Shown: positions 5,546-13,796 of the stretch, one piece after another
Layout of the letters: each line of letters opens with the position of its first letter
Numbering within the stretch: the stretch's first letter is position 1
Source: an uncultured Prevotella sp.
GTDB taxonomy: Bacteria; Bacteroidota; Bacteroidia; Bacteroidales; Bacteroidaceae
DNA: 23,127 nucleotides
Direction of reading: 5' to 3'
NCBI GenBank assembly: GCA_934120735.1
Contig: CAKOVA010000031.1
Span: 1-23,127 of the forward strand
Position numbers and translations under genes: made by a program
The notes under the pieces: generated by a model
What the model saw: the letters and a program-made list of their open reading frames with translations, nothing else
Databases searched by the model: none
Told to the model about the DNA's origin: nothing

Positions 5546-5644
5546 TTAAAGTTGTTTTCCAATGTTTCGGCAAGCAGCCTCATTCACGACAAAATTCGGT
5601 AAAATAGTTGATTTGTCAAAGTGTTTTCGTTCTGCTTCTTTCAT
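5546..5644 (-). CDS. Possible 32-codon upstream ORF before the thioredoxin-like gene
   Basis: ATG 5644 follows the -7 element by 11 bases and opens 32 codons (MKEAERKHFDKSTILPNF...). It stops at 5546, 11 nt before the main start. Position suggests a leader ORF, but there is no proof that it is translated. It may only be untranslated leader. Confidence 0.2.
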   Translation of the reverse strand: MKEAERKHFDKSTILPNFVVNEAACRNIGKQL

Positions 5645-5655
5645 GTTTTAACACC

Positions 5656-5688
5656 CAAAGGTAGTCACTTTTGGAGAATTACACCAAT
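5656..5688 (-). promoter_or_regulatory. Promoter of the thioredoxin-like gene
   Basis: Minus-strand TACCTTTG (5656-5663) with ATTG (5685-5688) 21 bp upstream as an imperfect -33 box. The surrounding sequence is similar to 4249-4292. Confidence 0.5.
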
Positions 5689-5836
5689 ATTACGATATAT
5701 ATATCAAAAAGATAGATTCAACTTCAAAATGCTTCTCATCCCGCACGCAAGGGATGGCAAGTCTGGCTTCTTGCATTATGCACGCAACTATCTGAAATCC
5801 AACACGTTGACAAAAATCCAGAAACCGCCTTTCAAT

Positions 5837-5924
5837 AGCATGGAGATTGGAGGACAAAGGCATGAAGATTGGCGGGTAAAGTCAACGGGTTTAGCGGGTA
5901 AAGGCGTGGAGATTGAAATCCATC
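5837..5924. repeat. Degenerate 22-bp tandem repeat, array A (4 units)
   Basis: Four consecutive 22-bp units (5837, 5859, 5881, 5903). Recurring words are GCATGGAGATTGG, GCATGAAGATTGG and GCGGGTAAA. The period is exact; the sequence varies by word. It lies in the 570-bp gap 5535-6107, in which I see no convincing gene. There are no spacers and no dyad, so it is not CRISPR. Confidence 0.6.
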
Positions 5925-6037
5925 GCCCATACGCTGTGTGATGACGGAAGCGGAAGGGAGCGGAACATCTGATGGCATGCTTTGCCTGGAAGTGACAAAT
6001 AATCGGCAGGGCAAAGCATAATTCATGAATTTTTTAC

Positions 6038-6045
6038 TAACTTTG
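6038..6045 (+). promoter_or_regulatory. -7 element TAACTTTG for holB
   Basis: TAACTTTGCA fits the TAnnTTTG consensus and gives a leader of about 60 nt before the GTG at 6108. The -33 region is poor. Confidence 0.5.
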
Positions 6046-6107
6046 CAAACAGATGGCTCGAGCCGGAAAGGCAGCTGGCAACGGCCCACAACAACAATTT
6101 TGAGACA

Positions 6108-7259
6108 GTGAAATTCAGCGAAGTAATCGGACAGGAAGACGCTCAGGCGCGCCTTTTACAGCTGGTGTGCGAGAACCGTGTGCCCCATGCCATCATGCTT
6201 TGCGGTGCGTACGGCAGTGGCAAGTTGGCCTTGGCCTTGGCTTTCGCCTCCTATTTGCTGGGCGAACGCAACGAAGAGGGGCAATCGGTGCTGAACAACG
6301 ACCATGCCGTGACCAATGCCGAGGCCATGCTGCGCAACTGGGAGCATCCCGATTTGCACTTCACCTTCCCCGTGATTCGCCCCACAGGCACCTCGTCTGA
6401 CCACAAGATGGTGAGCGACGACTTTGGCAGGGAATGGCGAACGCTGCTCAAAGAAGGTGCCTATTTCAGCATGGATCAATGGCTCGACCGCATGAAGGCC
6501 ACCACGCAGCAAGCCCAAATATTTGAGGCAGAGAGCGATGAGCTGACCCGCAAGCTGAGCTTGAAATCGAGTCAGGGCGGTTATAAAATCTCCCTCATCT
6601 GGCTGCCCGAGCGCATGAATCAGGTTTGTGCCAACAAACTGCTCAAGCTACTGGAAGAGCCGCCCCTGCAAACCCTGTTCATCCTGGTGTGCGAGGAGCC
6701 CGAAAAACTGCTCGAGACCATCCGGAGCCGCGTGCAACGCATCGACGTGAGGCGCATTGACGACCAGGCCATCGAGAAGGCGTTGGTAGAAAAACGCGGA
6801 CTGGAAGCCGACATGGCGCACCGCATAGCACGCACGGCCAACGGAAACTGGCTGAAAGCACTGGAGACGCTGGATGCTGACAACGAGAACAGACAGTTTC
6901 TGGAAACCTTCAAACAACTGATGCGACTGGCGTACATGCGCAACGTGAAGGAGCTGAAGAAATGGACTGAGGGCGTTGCCGGCTACGGACGAGAGAAGCA
7001 GCGGCGCATGCTGGACTACTTCAGCAGAATGGTTCGCGAAAACTTTATGTACAACTTTCGCCTGCCCGAGCTGAACTACATGACGATGGAAGAGGAGGAT
7101 TTCGCCAAGAACTTCGCCCGATTCATCAACGAAGCCAACGTCATGGAGATTGAAGAACTGTTCGCCTCGGCACGAAGAGACATCGGGCAAAACGCCAATG
7201 CAAAGATTGTTTTCTTCAACATGGCGTTGGAAATGATTGTTCTGCTCATCAAAAAATAA
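6108..7259 (+). CDS. holB: DNA polymerase III delta' subunit (clamp-loader ATPase-like)
   Basis: A 383-residue AAA+-fold clamp-loader subunit that helps open the sliding clamp during replication. The N-terminus FSEVIGQEDAQARL is typical of DnaX/HolB. The P-loop GAYGSGKL (33-40) ends in Leu where an ATP-binding loop has Thr or Ser; delta' does not need ATP. HPDLHF (80-85) and KLLKLLEEPP (177-186) are family hallmarks. TIRSRV occupies the SRC-motif site, with Val for Cys, and I see no zinc-binding Cys cluster. The start is GTG, chosen because it gives the conserved KFSEVIGQE opening; no upstream ATG fits. It leads an apparent holB-ricT-gldH operon, with 83 nt to the next start. Confidence 0.85.
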   Translation: MKFSEVIGQEDAQARLLQLVCENRVPHAIMLCGAYGSGKLALALAFASYLLGERNEEGQSVLNNDHAVTNAEAMLRNWEHPDLHFTFPVIRPTGTSSDHKMVSDDFGREWRTLLKEGAYFSMDQWLDRMKATTQQAQIFEAESDELTRKLSLKSSQGGYKISLIWLPERMNQVCANKLLKLLEEPPLQTLFILVCEEPEKLLETIRSRVQRIDVRRIDDQAIEKALVEKRGLEADMAHRIARTANGNWLKALETLDADNENRQFLETFKQLMRLAYMRNVKELKKWTEGVAGYGREKQRRMLDYFSRMVRENFMYNFRLPELNYMTMEEEDFAKNFARFINEANVMEIEELFASARRDIGQNANAKIVFFNMALEMIVLLIKK

Positions 7260-7342
7260 CAATATATACAAGAATGTCGCCCACGAGAAGGCACACCGCC
7301 GACAATCGTGACAGCGGCATTCTTCCACTCAACTTTTACACA

Positions 7343-8560
7343 ATGGATTACAAAAATATGAAATTCAAGATAGCCAACGGGTGTGATAGAGGCCTTTGCC
7401 GCCACTCGTGTGGCCGCCAAGACAAGCAGTTGAACACCTATGACTGGCTGGCCGACATCCCAGGAAACAACCTGACGACCGACTTGGTGGAGGTTCAGTT
7501 CAAGAATACCCGAAAGGGATATTTCCACAACGTGAACGGGTTGGACCTGAAAAAGGGCGACATCGTGGCCGTGGAAGCCAATCCGGGACACGACATTGGC
7601 GTGGTGACGCTCACCGGAAGCCTGGTGAAGCTGCAAATCAAGAAGGCCAATTTGAGGTCGCAAGATGAGATTAAACGCATCTACCGAATCGCCAAAGAGG
7701 TGGACATGGAGAAATACAGGGAGGCGAAGGCTCGCGAACACGACACCATGATACAGAGTAGAAAGATTGCGAAGGATCTTGGTCTGCAAATGAAGATAGG
7801 CGACGTGGAGTATCAGGGCGACGGCAACAAGGCCATCTTCTACTATATCGCCGACGAACGCGTTGACTTCAGGCAGCTCATCAAAGTGCTGGCCGAAACC
7901 TTCCACGTGCGCATTGAGATGAAACAGATTGGTGCCCGGCAGGAAGCAGGGCGCATTGGCGGCACCGGACCGTGTGGACGAGAGCTTTGTTGCGCCACCT
8001 GGATGAAGAACTTCGTATCGGTTAGCACCAATTCGGCACGCATCCAAGACATCTCGTTGAACCCACAAAAGTTGGCTGGAATGTGCGCCAAACTGAAATG
8101 CTGCCTCAATTATGAGGCCGACGACTATCTGGAAGCCAGTCGAAAACTGCCCAGCAGGGAGATTGTGTTGCACACGGCGGACAAGGATTATTATCATTTC
8201 AAGGCAGACATCCTCACAGGGATGGTGACCTACTCTACCGAAAAGAACGCTGCCGTGGACCTCGAGACGATTGATATCCAACGCATCCAGGAAATCATTG
8301 AGATGAACAAGCGGGGCGAAAAGCCAGCTTCGCTCTTGAATGATGGGCAGAAGAAAGAAGAACACAAGCCTAAAGATTTGCTTGCCGGTGCTGACATCAG
8401 TAGGTTTGACAAAAACAAAAACCGAAAGAAAAGGCCCAACACGGAGGCTTCAGAAGGCAATGCAAGACGGGGAAACAACAACAATCGGCGCAGAAACAAC
8501 CAAAACCGCAGGCCGAGAACGGCCCGAAAAGACAATCAAGAACGTCAGGCAGATAATTGA
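7343..8560 (+). CDS. ricT: PSP1-domain protein, RicT/YaaT homologue
   Basis: A 405-residue cytoplasmic protein. The PSP1 C-terminal domain is shown by GGTGPCGRELCC (206-217) and MCAKLKCCLNYE (247-258). An extra N-terminal cluster has Cys14, Cys19 and Cys23. In Bacillus, RicT with RicA and RicF forms an iron-sulfur complex affecting RNase Y processing and development. Only the family link is established here, and the role in Bacteroidales is unclear. After about residue 345 the protein is a low-complexity Asn/Arg/Lys tail (GNNNNRRRNN), possibly disordered and nucleic-acid binding. The start at 7343 is preferred; an upstream in-frame ATG at 7274 would add 23 unconserved-looking residues, and 7358 is also possible. 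Only 6 nt separate it from gldH. Confidence 0.85.
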   Translation: MDYKNMKFKIANGCDRGLCRHSCGRQDKQLNTYDWLADIPGNNLTTDLVEVQFKNTRKGYFHNVNGLDLKKGDIVAVEANPGHDIGVVTLTGSLVKLQIKKANLRSQDEIKRIYRIAKEVDMEKYREAKAREHDTMIQSRKIAKDLGLQMKIGDVEYQGDGNKAIFYYIADERVDFRQLIKVLAETFHVRIEMKQIGARQEAGRIGGTGPCGRELCCATWMKNFVSVSTNSARIQDISLNPQKLAGMCAKLKCCLNYEADDYLEASRKLPSREIVLHTADKDYYHFKADILTGMVTYSTEKNAAVDLETIDIQRIQEIIEMNKRGEKPASLLNDGQKKEEHKPKDLLAGADISRFDKNKNRKKRPNTEASEGNARRGNNNNRRRNNQNRRPRTARKDNQERQADN

Positions 8561-8566
8561 TAGGAC

Positions 8567-9022
8567 ATGAGAAAGTTGGGGGTAGCACTCATCCTTTGCA
8601 TCCTTTTTGCAGCTTGCAACGAAAAAAAAGTGTATGACACCTTTCGTCATACACCGCTTGCAGGCTGGGAAAAGAATGACAGTCTGGCGTTTGATGTGCC
8701 CAAGTTGAAAGCATCTGGACACTACCAATCGGCGTTGGCCCTGCGAATCAACAACGAATATCCTTTCATGGGACTCACGCTCATCGTTGAGCAAACCGTT
8801 CATCCGGCGCATACCAAACACGTCGACACGCTCAATTGCGCGCTCATTGGTGCCAATGGGGTGCCCAAGGGACAAGGAATTGGCTACTATCAATACGCTT
8901 TTGACATCACTTCGATGGACTTACACGAAGGTGATTCGCTACACATCAGCGTTCGACATGACATGAAAAGAGAGATTTTACCAGGCATCAGCAACGTGGG
9001 AGTGAGCCTGACAAAACGGTAA
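8567..9022 (+). CDS. gldH: GldH-type lipoprotein
   Basis: A 151-residue lipoprotein. The signal peptide ends in FAAC (Cys17), followed by a beta-rich domain with YDTF, a YPFMGLTL strand, DTLNCALIG and a closing GISNVGVSL. This is the GldH pattern known from gliding Flavobacterium, where GldH is needed for motility. Prevotella-type bacteria are not known to glide, so the role here is probably another cell-envelope task. The order holB/ricT/gldH is also, as I recall, seen in other Bacteroidetes, which supports the call. It starts 6 nt after ricT and is probably co-transcribed. It ends 30 bp from the convergent rodA end, with no clear terminator between. Confidence 0.82.
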   Translation: MRKLGVALILCILFAACNEKKVYDTFRHTPLAGWEKNDSLAFDVPKLKASGHYQSALALRINNEYPFMGLTLIVEQTVHPAHTKHVDTLNCALIGANGVPKGQGIGYYQYAFDITSMDLHEGDSLHISVRHDMKREILPGISNVGVSLTKR

Positions 9023-9052
9023 AGGGTTTGGTGCTTTTGAGCCATCTTCAGG

Positions 9053-10522
9053 TTAGGTGTGCACCAAGTTGCGCCCCGCGTCTATCCGGAGGAAGATGAA
9101 TAACAGGAGGGTGAAGCCCCAAAGCGACGAACCGCCATAACTGAAAAACGGCAACGGAATGCCGATGACAGGCGTAAGTCCTAACACCATGCCCACGTTG
9201 ATGAAGACATGGAACAGAAAAATGCTGGCCACACAATAACCATAGATGCGCCCAAAAGCAAACGGTTGGCGTTCGGCCAGCTTGATGAGTCGCAAGATTA
9301 ATGCCAAGAAAAGCACCAACACGCCGGCAGAACCAATGAATCCTTCTTCCTCTCCCACCGTACAGAAGATAAAATCGGTATCTTGTTCGGGTACAAACTT
9401 CAGTTTGGTTTGGGTTCCATTGAGGAATCCTTTCCCCCTTAATCCGCCCGCACCAATGGCAATCTCACTCTGATGGACGTTATAACCCGCCCCGGCCACA
9501 TCTTCTTCCAACCCCAACAGCACGGTGATGCGCACGCGTTGGTGCGGCTTCATCACGTTATTGAGCACGTAGTCGGCCGAATAGAAGAACACGATTGAAC
9601 CAACAGCAAACAAGGCGATGTAGAGATAACTCCTCATTTGGCTGGCCAGCCAACAATAAGTCAAATAACCAATCAGCACGATGGATACGATAAGCTGCAC
9701 CCAGACCACGTCAAAGGGAAGCACAAATTGAGCAAAAAGCAGCGAGAGAGCGGTGACTCCCAAGCAAACCAACAAGATAAAACGGGCTTGCCGCTTATCC
9801 TTACAATAGAGATACACCATCGAAGCCGAGAACAACTGTACCAACAACAGCACCATGAACTTGCCCGCAGAAACGGGTAGCGACCACAATGCGGTATCCT
9901 CATACTTGATTCCCAACACGAAATAAATCACCATCGCCACGCCTGTAAACAACACACTGCCTGGCATTCCCTCGCGATAGAACATCAGGAAGAACGATAA
10001 ATAAACCAAGGCTGAACCTGTTTCTTTCTGCGCAATGATGAAGAGCATGGGCAACAGGACGATGCCAATGGCGATGGCAAAGTCTTTCCATTGATGAATG
10101 TCAAAGCCATAGCGCCCCATAAACTTTGACACGGCCAACGCTGTTGCGAACTTTGCAAACTCTGCGGGCTGCAATCTAATCGGTCCCAGCACCAACCATG
10201 AGCGCGAACCCTTGATGTCATGCGGATTGAAGATGGTGGCAAAGAGCAGCACGAGGAATGCGACATAGATGATGTACGAGAACATATCGTAGAATCTATC
10301 ATCGAGTAAAACCAGCACCATGCCCAAGAAGACGGAGGTGGCAATCCACACAATCTGCATACCCGACCGCGTACTGAGGCTGAATATATCGGTGTCGCCG
10401 TAGGTATAGCTGGCCCCACACACACTGAGCCACCCAAAGATGAGCAGCGCCATGTAGATGAGAATGGTCCACCAGTCAAGTGAACGAAACACTCCAGAGG
10501 GTTTATCGGTTACTCGAGCCAT
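9053..10522 (-). CDS. rodA: Rod-shape peptidoglycan glycosyltransferase RodA
   Basis: A 489-residue polytopic SEDS protein that polymerises lipid II glycan strands for lateral wall growth with PBP2. Hydrophobic segments alternate throughout. Signature motifs are GSRSWLVLGPIRLQPAEFAK, then PEQDTDFIF, which holds the catalytic-type Asp, and near the end NVGMVLGLTPVIGIPLPFFS with YGGSS. Its start overlaps the 3' end of mrdA by 20 nt, implying translational coupling of the two partner enzymes. It is the last gene of the purH-mre operon. It is longer than many RodA proteins, with extra hydrophobic sequence between the two halves, which is common in Bacteroidales. Confidence 0.95.
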   Translation of the reverse strand: MARVTDKPSGVFRSLDWWTILIYMALLIFGWLSVCGASYTYGDTDIFSLSTRSGMQIVWIATSVFLGMVLVLLDDRFYDMFSYIIYVAFLVLLFATIFNPHDIKGSRSWLVLGPIRLQPAEFAKFATALAVSKFMGRYGFDIHQWKDFAIAIGIVLLPMLFIIAQKETGSALVYLSFFLMFYREGMPGSVLFTGVAMVIYFVLGIKYEDTALWSLPVSAGKFMVLLLVQLFSASMVYLYCKDKRQARFILLVCLGVTALSLLFAQFVLPFDVVWVQLIVSIVLIGYLTYCWLASQMRSYLYIALFAVGSIVFFYSADYVLNNVMKPHQRVRITVLLGLEEDVAGAGYNVHQSEIAIGAGGLRGKGFLNGTQTKLKFVPEQDTDFIFCTVGEEEGFIGSAGVLVLFLALILRLIKLAERQPFAFGRIYGYCVASIFLFHVFINVGMVLGLTPVIGIPLPFFSYGGSSLWGFTLLLFIFLRIDAGRNLVHT

Positions 10523-12353
10523 ATCCTATTCTACGATTTTGCATTGTTTTTGCTTTCGCTTCCGATGCCGGAGAAAGCGATCCTTTAATATATTGTTCCA
10601 TCATGAGAGAACCGATGGGCACACCAAAATCGGCTCCAAATCCGCCATTCTCCACATAAACGGCGATGGCTATCTTAGGGTTATTCATCGGAGCAAAACC
10701 CATGAAGACCGAATGGTCGTGTCCCCGATTCTGCGCCGTACCTGTCTTTCCGCACACAGCATAATCAGCTCGGTTGGCAGATCGGCAGGTTCCGCGCTCA
10801 ACAGCCGAACGCATTCCCGCCACAACATATTCGTAAGCCCGCTTGTTGGCCTTGGTGTAATGGCGGCGAGTGAACAGGGTATCGAGCGGTTCGCCTTGCA
10901 CTTTGCGCACCACATGAGGCACATGATAGTAGCCTCGGTTAGCAATGGTTGCGCCAAGATTGGCAATTTGCAAGGGAGTGAGGTTCACTTCTCCCTGTCC
11001 AATGGAGATACTAATGATGGTCAAGCCATTCCATGAGCCATGATAGGCTTTGTCATAGAAAGCTGAATTGGGTATCAATCCGCGCTTTTCACTTGGCAAA
11101 TCAATGCCAAGTTTATAGCCAAAGCCCATGCTCACCATGTAGTCGCGCCAAGTGTCCATGGCGGTTTGCACGTTCTTGTATTTGCGTCGGTTGCCTATCA
11201 TATAGTACAATCCCCAACAGAAATAAGCGTTGCACGAAGTACTGATGGCTGGTACGAGCGCCAGGGGTGAGGCATGACCATGACATCCCACATGAAGTCC
11301 GCGGTAATAGAATCCGCGATGGCAAGCAAACGACGTGGAGGGAGAGATGATTCCCTCAGAGAGATAGGTCAAAGCCTGGGTGGTTTTGAAGGTAGACCCC
11401 GGTGGATACTGCCCCATGATGCTGCGGTTCAGCAGGGGTTTCCATTGGTTTCGCTGCAACGCGTGATGAACTTTCCCCCTTTTCTTCCCCACCATCCAAC
11501 GCGGATCGTAGGTGGGTGACGACACCATGCACAGCACTTCGCCCGTAGAAGGCTCAATGGCAACGATGCTTCCTATCTTTCCTTGCAACAATCTTTCACC
11601 CAACGCTTGCAGATCAAGGTCGAGAGATAGGGTGAGGTTCTTGCCCGGAATGGGCTTGGTATCAAGCTCGCCGTTTTGATAACTCCCTTGAACTTTGCCA
11701 TGTACGTCACGCAACAGGATTTGAACACCTTTCTGTCCACGCAGCTGTTTCTCGTAAGAACGCTCCACACCTAACTTTCCTATATAGTCGCCAGCCTGGT
11801 AATAATCATCCCCTTCGATGTCACTTGGCGAAACCTCGGCCACATCTCCCAACACATGTGCTGCGTAAGGATATTGATATTGCCGAATGCTTCGCTTCTG
11901 AACATAGAAGCCTGGAAAGCGATACATCTTCTCTTGAAACACGCTGAACTCTTTGTCGCTCAACTGACTCATGAAGAGTTGTTGCGTAAAACGCGAATAA
12001 CCGGGGTTTTTGTTTCTATCCTTAATCTCGGCCATGCGCGCTTTAAAAAAGCCTTTGGTAATGCCCAAGGCTTCACAAAACTCGAGTGTGTCAATCCTGT
12101 TTTTCTGCTCATTCATCACCACCATGATGTCGTAAGCAGGCTGGTTGTACACCATGAGTTTGCCATGGCGATCGGTAATGATGCCACGAGAAGGATAATC
12201 AATCTTTTTGAGGAAGGCGTTACTGTCGGCATTCTTCTTATAATCATCGCTTAACAACTGCAAGGTAAACAGACGAATGATATAGATGACCACAATCACG
12301 ATGGCCACCCCGGCTATGACATATCTACGTTTTTCAAGATTATAATCCTTCAT
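10503..12353 (-). CDS. mrdA: Penicillin-binding protein 2 (elongasome transpeptidase)
   Basis: A 616-residue class B PBP that crosslinks new peptidoglycan on the periplasmic face. There is one N-terminal membrane anchor (about 11-31). The pedestal region contains PSRGIITDRHG (54-64) and GKLGVERSYEKQLRG (192-206). Transpeptidase motifs are STFK (Ser320, Lys323), SCN (373-375) and KTG (536-538). The length is normal for PBP2. It follows mreD by 29 nt and overlaps rodA by 20 nt. The C-terminal tail beyond about 590 is polar and basic. Confidence 0.95.
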   Translation of the reverse strand: MKDYNLEKRRYVIAGVAIVIVVIYIIRLFTLQLLSDDYKKNADSNAFLKKIDYPSRGIITDRHGKLMVYNQPAYDIMVVMNEQKNRIDTLEFCEALGITKGFFKARMAEIKDRNKNPGYSRFTQQLFMSQLSDKEFSVFQEKMYRFPGFYVQKRSIRQYQYPYAAHVLGDVAEVSPSDIEGDDYYQAGDYIGKLGVERSYEKQLRGQKGVQILLRDVHGKVQGSYQNGELDTKPIPGKNLTLSLDLDLQALGERLLQGKIGSIVAIEPSTGEVLCMVSSPTYDPRWMVGKKRGKVHHALQRNQWKPLLNRSIMGQYPPGSTFKTTQALTYLSEGIISPSTSFACHRGFYYRGLHVGCHGHASPLALVPAISTSCNAYFCWGLYYMIGNRRKYKNVQTAMDTWRDYMVSMGFGYKLGIDLPSEKRGLIPNSAFYDKAYHGSWNGLTIISISIGQGEVNLTPLQIANLGATIANRGYYHVPHVVRKVQGEPLDTLFTRRHYTKANKRAYEYVVAGMRSAVERGTCRSANRADYAVCGKTGTAQNRGHDHSVFMGFAPMNNPKIAIAVYVENGGFGADFGVPIGSLMMEQYIKGSLSPASEAKAKTMQNRRIGYGSSNR

Positions 12354-12382
12354 TCATCCGCAACAAAAGCCTCATCAACCCA

Positions 12383-12889
12383 CTAACTCTTCCGCATGTT
12401 TTCTAAAGTGAGCAGCAATATTAACGTTAGTATGGTGCTGCCGACCACGCATTTAAGCCATTGCATCCAATTGAAGAAGCTGAAAGCCTCGAGCGTAAAA
12501 AAGACAATGCAGTACAAAAACACCAGCAACAACGCATAATTCAAGAACGATGCCACGCCCAACGACCGCATGGACGGCTGCAAATCATCAGCACTCTCGC
12601 GCGGCAAGAACAACATCAGCACGTATGGTTGCAGCAAACCGATGAACGTCATGCTGGCTGCGGCCAAGCCAGGGGTGTTGGAAAAGATATCAACACATAA
12701 GCCCCCTAAGAATCCGCAACACAAGATTGCCCACTTGGGGAAGTTGCGTCGGAAGAGCAACATGACGTAAACATACAGCAAAGGGGTGGCGAAACCAAAG
12801 AGATGGATATGGTTGAACACCAACACTTGCAGCAACAAGAGCAGGACAAAGAATGATATTCCTTTCAACATGTCTATACTCATATCCAA
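12383..12889 (-). CDS. mreD: Rod-shape determining protein MreD
   Basis: A 168-residue inner-membrane protein with about five hydrophobic segments (near 11-31, 34-46, 54-72, 76-97, 115-140) and a basic end. MreD sequences are poorly conserved. The call rests on topology, length and position, 6 nt after mreC and 30 nt before mrdA. It is part of the MreBCD complex that guides elongation. Confidence 0.9.
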   Translation of the reverse strand: MDMSIDMLKGISFFVLLLLLQVLVFNHIHLFGFATPLLYVYVMLLFRRNFPKWAILCCGFLGGLCVDIFSNTPGLAAASMTFIGLLQPYVLMLFLPRESADDLQPSMRSLGVASFLNYALLLVFLYCIVFFTLEAFSFFNWMQWLKCVVGSTILTLILLLTLENMRKS

Positions 12890-12894
12890 TAACT

Positions 12895-13758
12895 TTAATT
12901 GTCTTTCACTTTCATCGAATCACGTGCGGCTCTCATCACCTCAATTCGCTCTTTCATCAGCGTGTTATCGATGACTGAAACATCACGCAATGTGGCGAAA
13001 TCGGTGGCGAGTTGAACACACAACCGATACGAAACGCCATCAGGAGAGTTGTAAACATGCAAAATCTTTCCCACCGAAATGCCTGGCGGAAAGACCGATG
13101 AGTAACCACTGGTTACGATGTTTTCGTGCAATTTGAAGCGTGCGTGCCGTGGAATGTCATCCAAGAAGGCCTGATCGGTGGAGCCTCCTTGCCAGTTGAG
13201 AAAACCAAAATAGTCGCGATTCTCAATCTTACAACTCACATTCGACTTTGTGTTGAGCAGCGGAATCACGACGGCATAGTGCGACGAAACCAAATAAACA
13301 ATCCCCACAACGCCTGTCCCACTGACCACGCCCATGTCTTTTCGCACGCCGTCAACCGACCCTTTGTCAATGGTCATCAGGTTGTTGACATCCTTCAAAG
13401 AGTTGCTCACCACCTTTGCAGGAATCTGCTTAAACTGGGACAACTGCTGGGTGACATCGGCTTTGACGTATGATGAATCCTTCGTCACGGCCGTCAGCTT
13501 CTCTGAAAGCTCCACAACTTTTTGCTCTAAAGCCAGATTTCGTTGGGTCAAATGCTGGTTGACCGTGGCCAATGAGAAGAATTTTTCCAGTTGCGAACTC
13601 CACTCATAAACCTTTCCCGTCACGACATTCGCAGACGAGAACCACACGCTGTTCTGGTAACTGTTGTACCTGAACAGCAACGTGAAACTGATAGCTTCAA
13701 GCAATATAAAAACAAACCAATGGTGGTGTTTTGCAAGAAACTCAATGAGATTCCGCAT
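12895..13758 (-). CDS. mreC: Rod-shape determining protein MreC
   Basis: A 287-residue protein anchored by one N-terminal transmembrane helix (about 13-31). A predicted coiled-coil stretch (about 65-95, QRNLALEQKVVELSEKL) follows, then a beta-rich periplasmic domain containing NSLKDVNNLMTIDKGSVDGV and GVVGIV, the usual MreC core. It bridges MreB inside to PBP2/RodA outside. The length is typical for Bacteroidetes. Located 38 nt after mreB. Confidence 0.94.
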   Translation of the reverse strand: MRNLIEFLAKHHHWFVFILLEAISFTLLFRYNSYQNSVWFSSANVVTGKVYEWSSQLEKFFSLATVNQHLTQRNLALEQKVVELSEKLTAVTKDSSYVKADVTQQLSQFKQIPAKVVSNSLKDVNNLMTIDKGSVDGVRKDMGVVSGTGVVGIVYLVSSHYAVVIPLLNTKSNVSCKIENRDYFGFLNWQGGSTDQAFLDDIPRHARFKLHENIVTSGYSSVFPPGISVGKILHVYNSPDGVSYRLCVQLATDFATLRDVSVIDNTLMKERIEVMRAARDSMKVKDN

Positions 13759-13796
13759 GCATACAATTGATTTTCAGTGTCACAAACCCTTAACCG

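Noticed and set aside
5837..5924. CRISPR array
   Set aside because: Units are directly adjacent at 22 bp with no unique spacers, no dyad symmetry and no cas genes; the same holds for 15717-15826.
6204..6230. HolB lacking a proper Walker A Ser/Thr as a sign of gene decay
   Set aside because: The delta' subunit does not bind ATP productively in known clamp loaders, so a degenerate P-loop is normal.
7076..8365. A 429-codon open frame on the minus strand
   Set aside because: It is the antisense of ricT and the end of holB. The plus-strand frames carry the conserved PSP1 and HolB motifs, while the antisense translation is His/Val/Leu-rich without domains.
10503..10522. The mrdA/rodA overlap as a frameshift or fusion error
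   Set aside because: Both proteins are complete with all motifs. A short overlap between the two partner genes is ordinary translational coupling.
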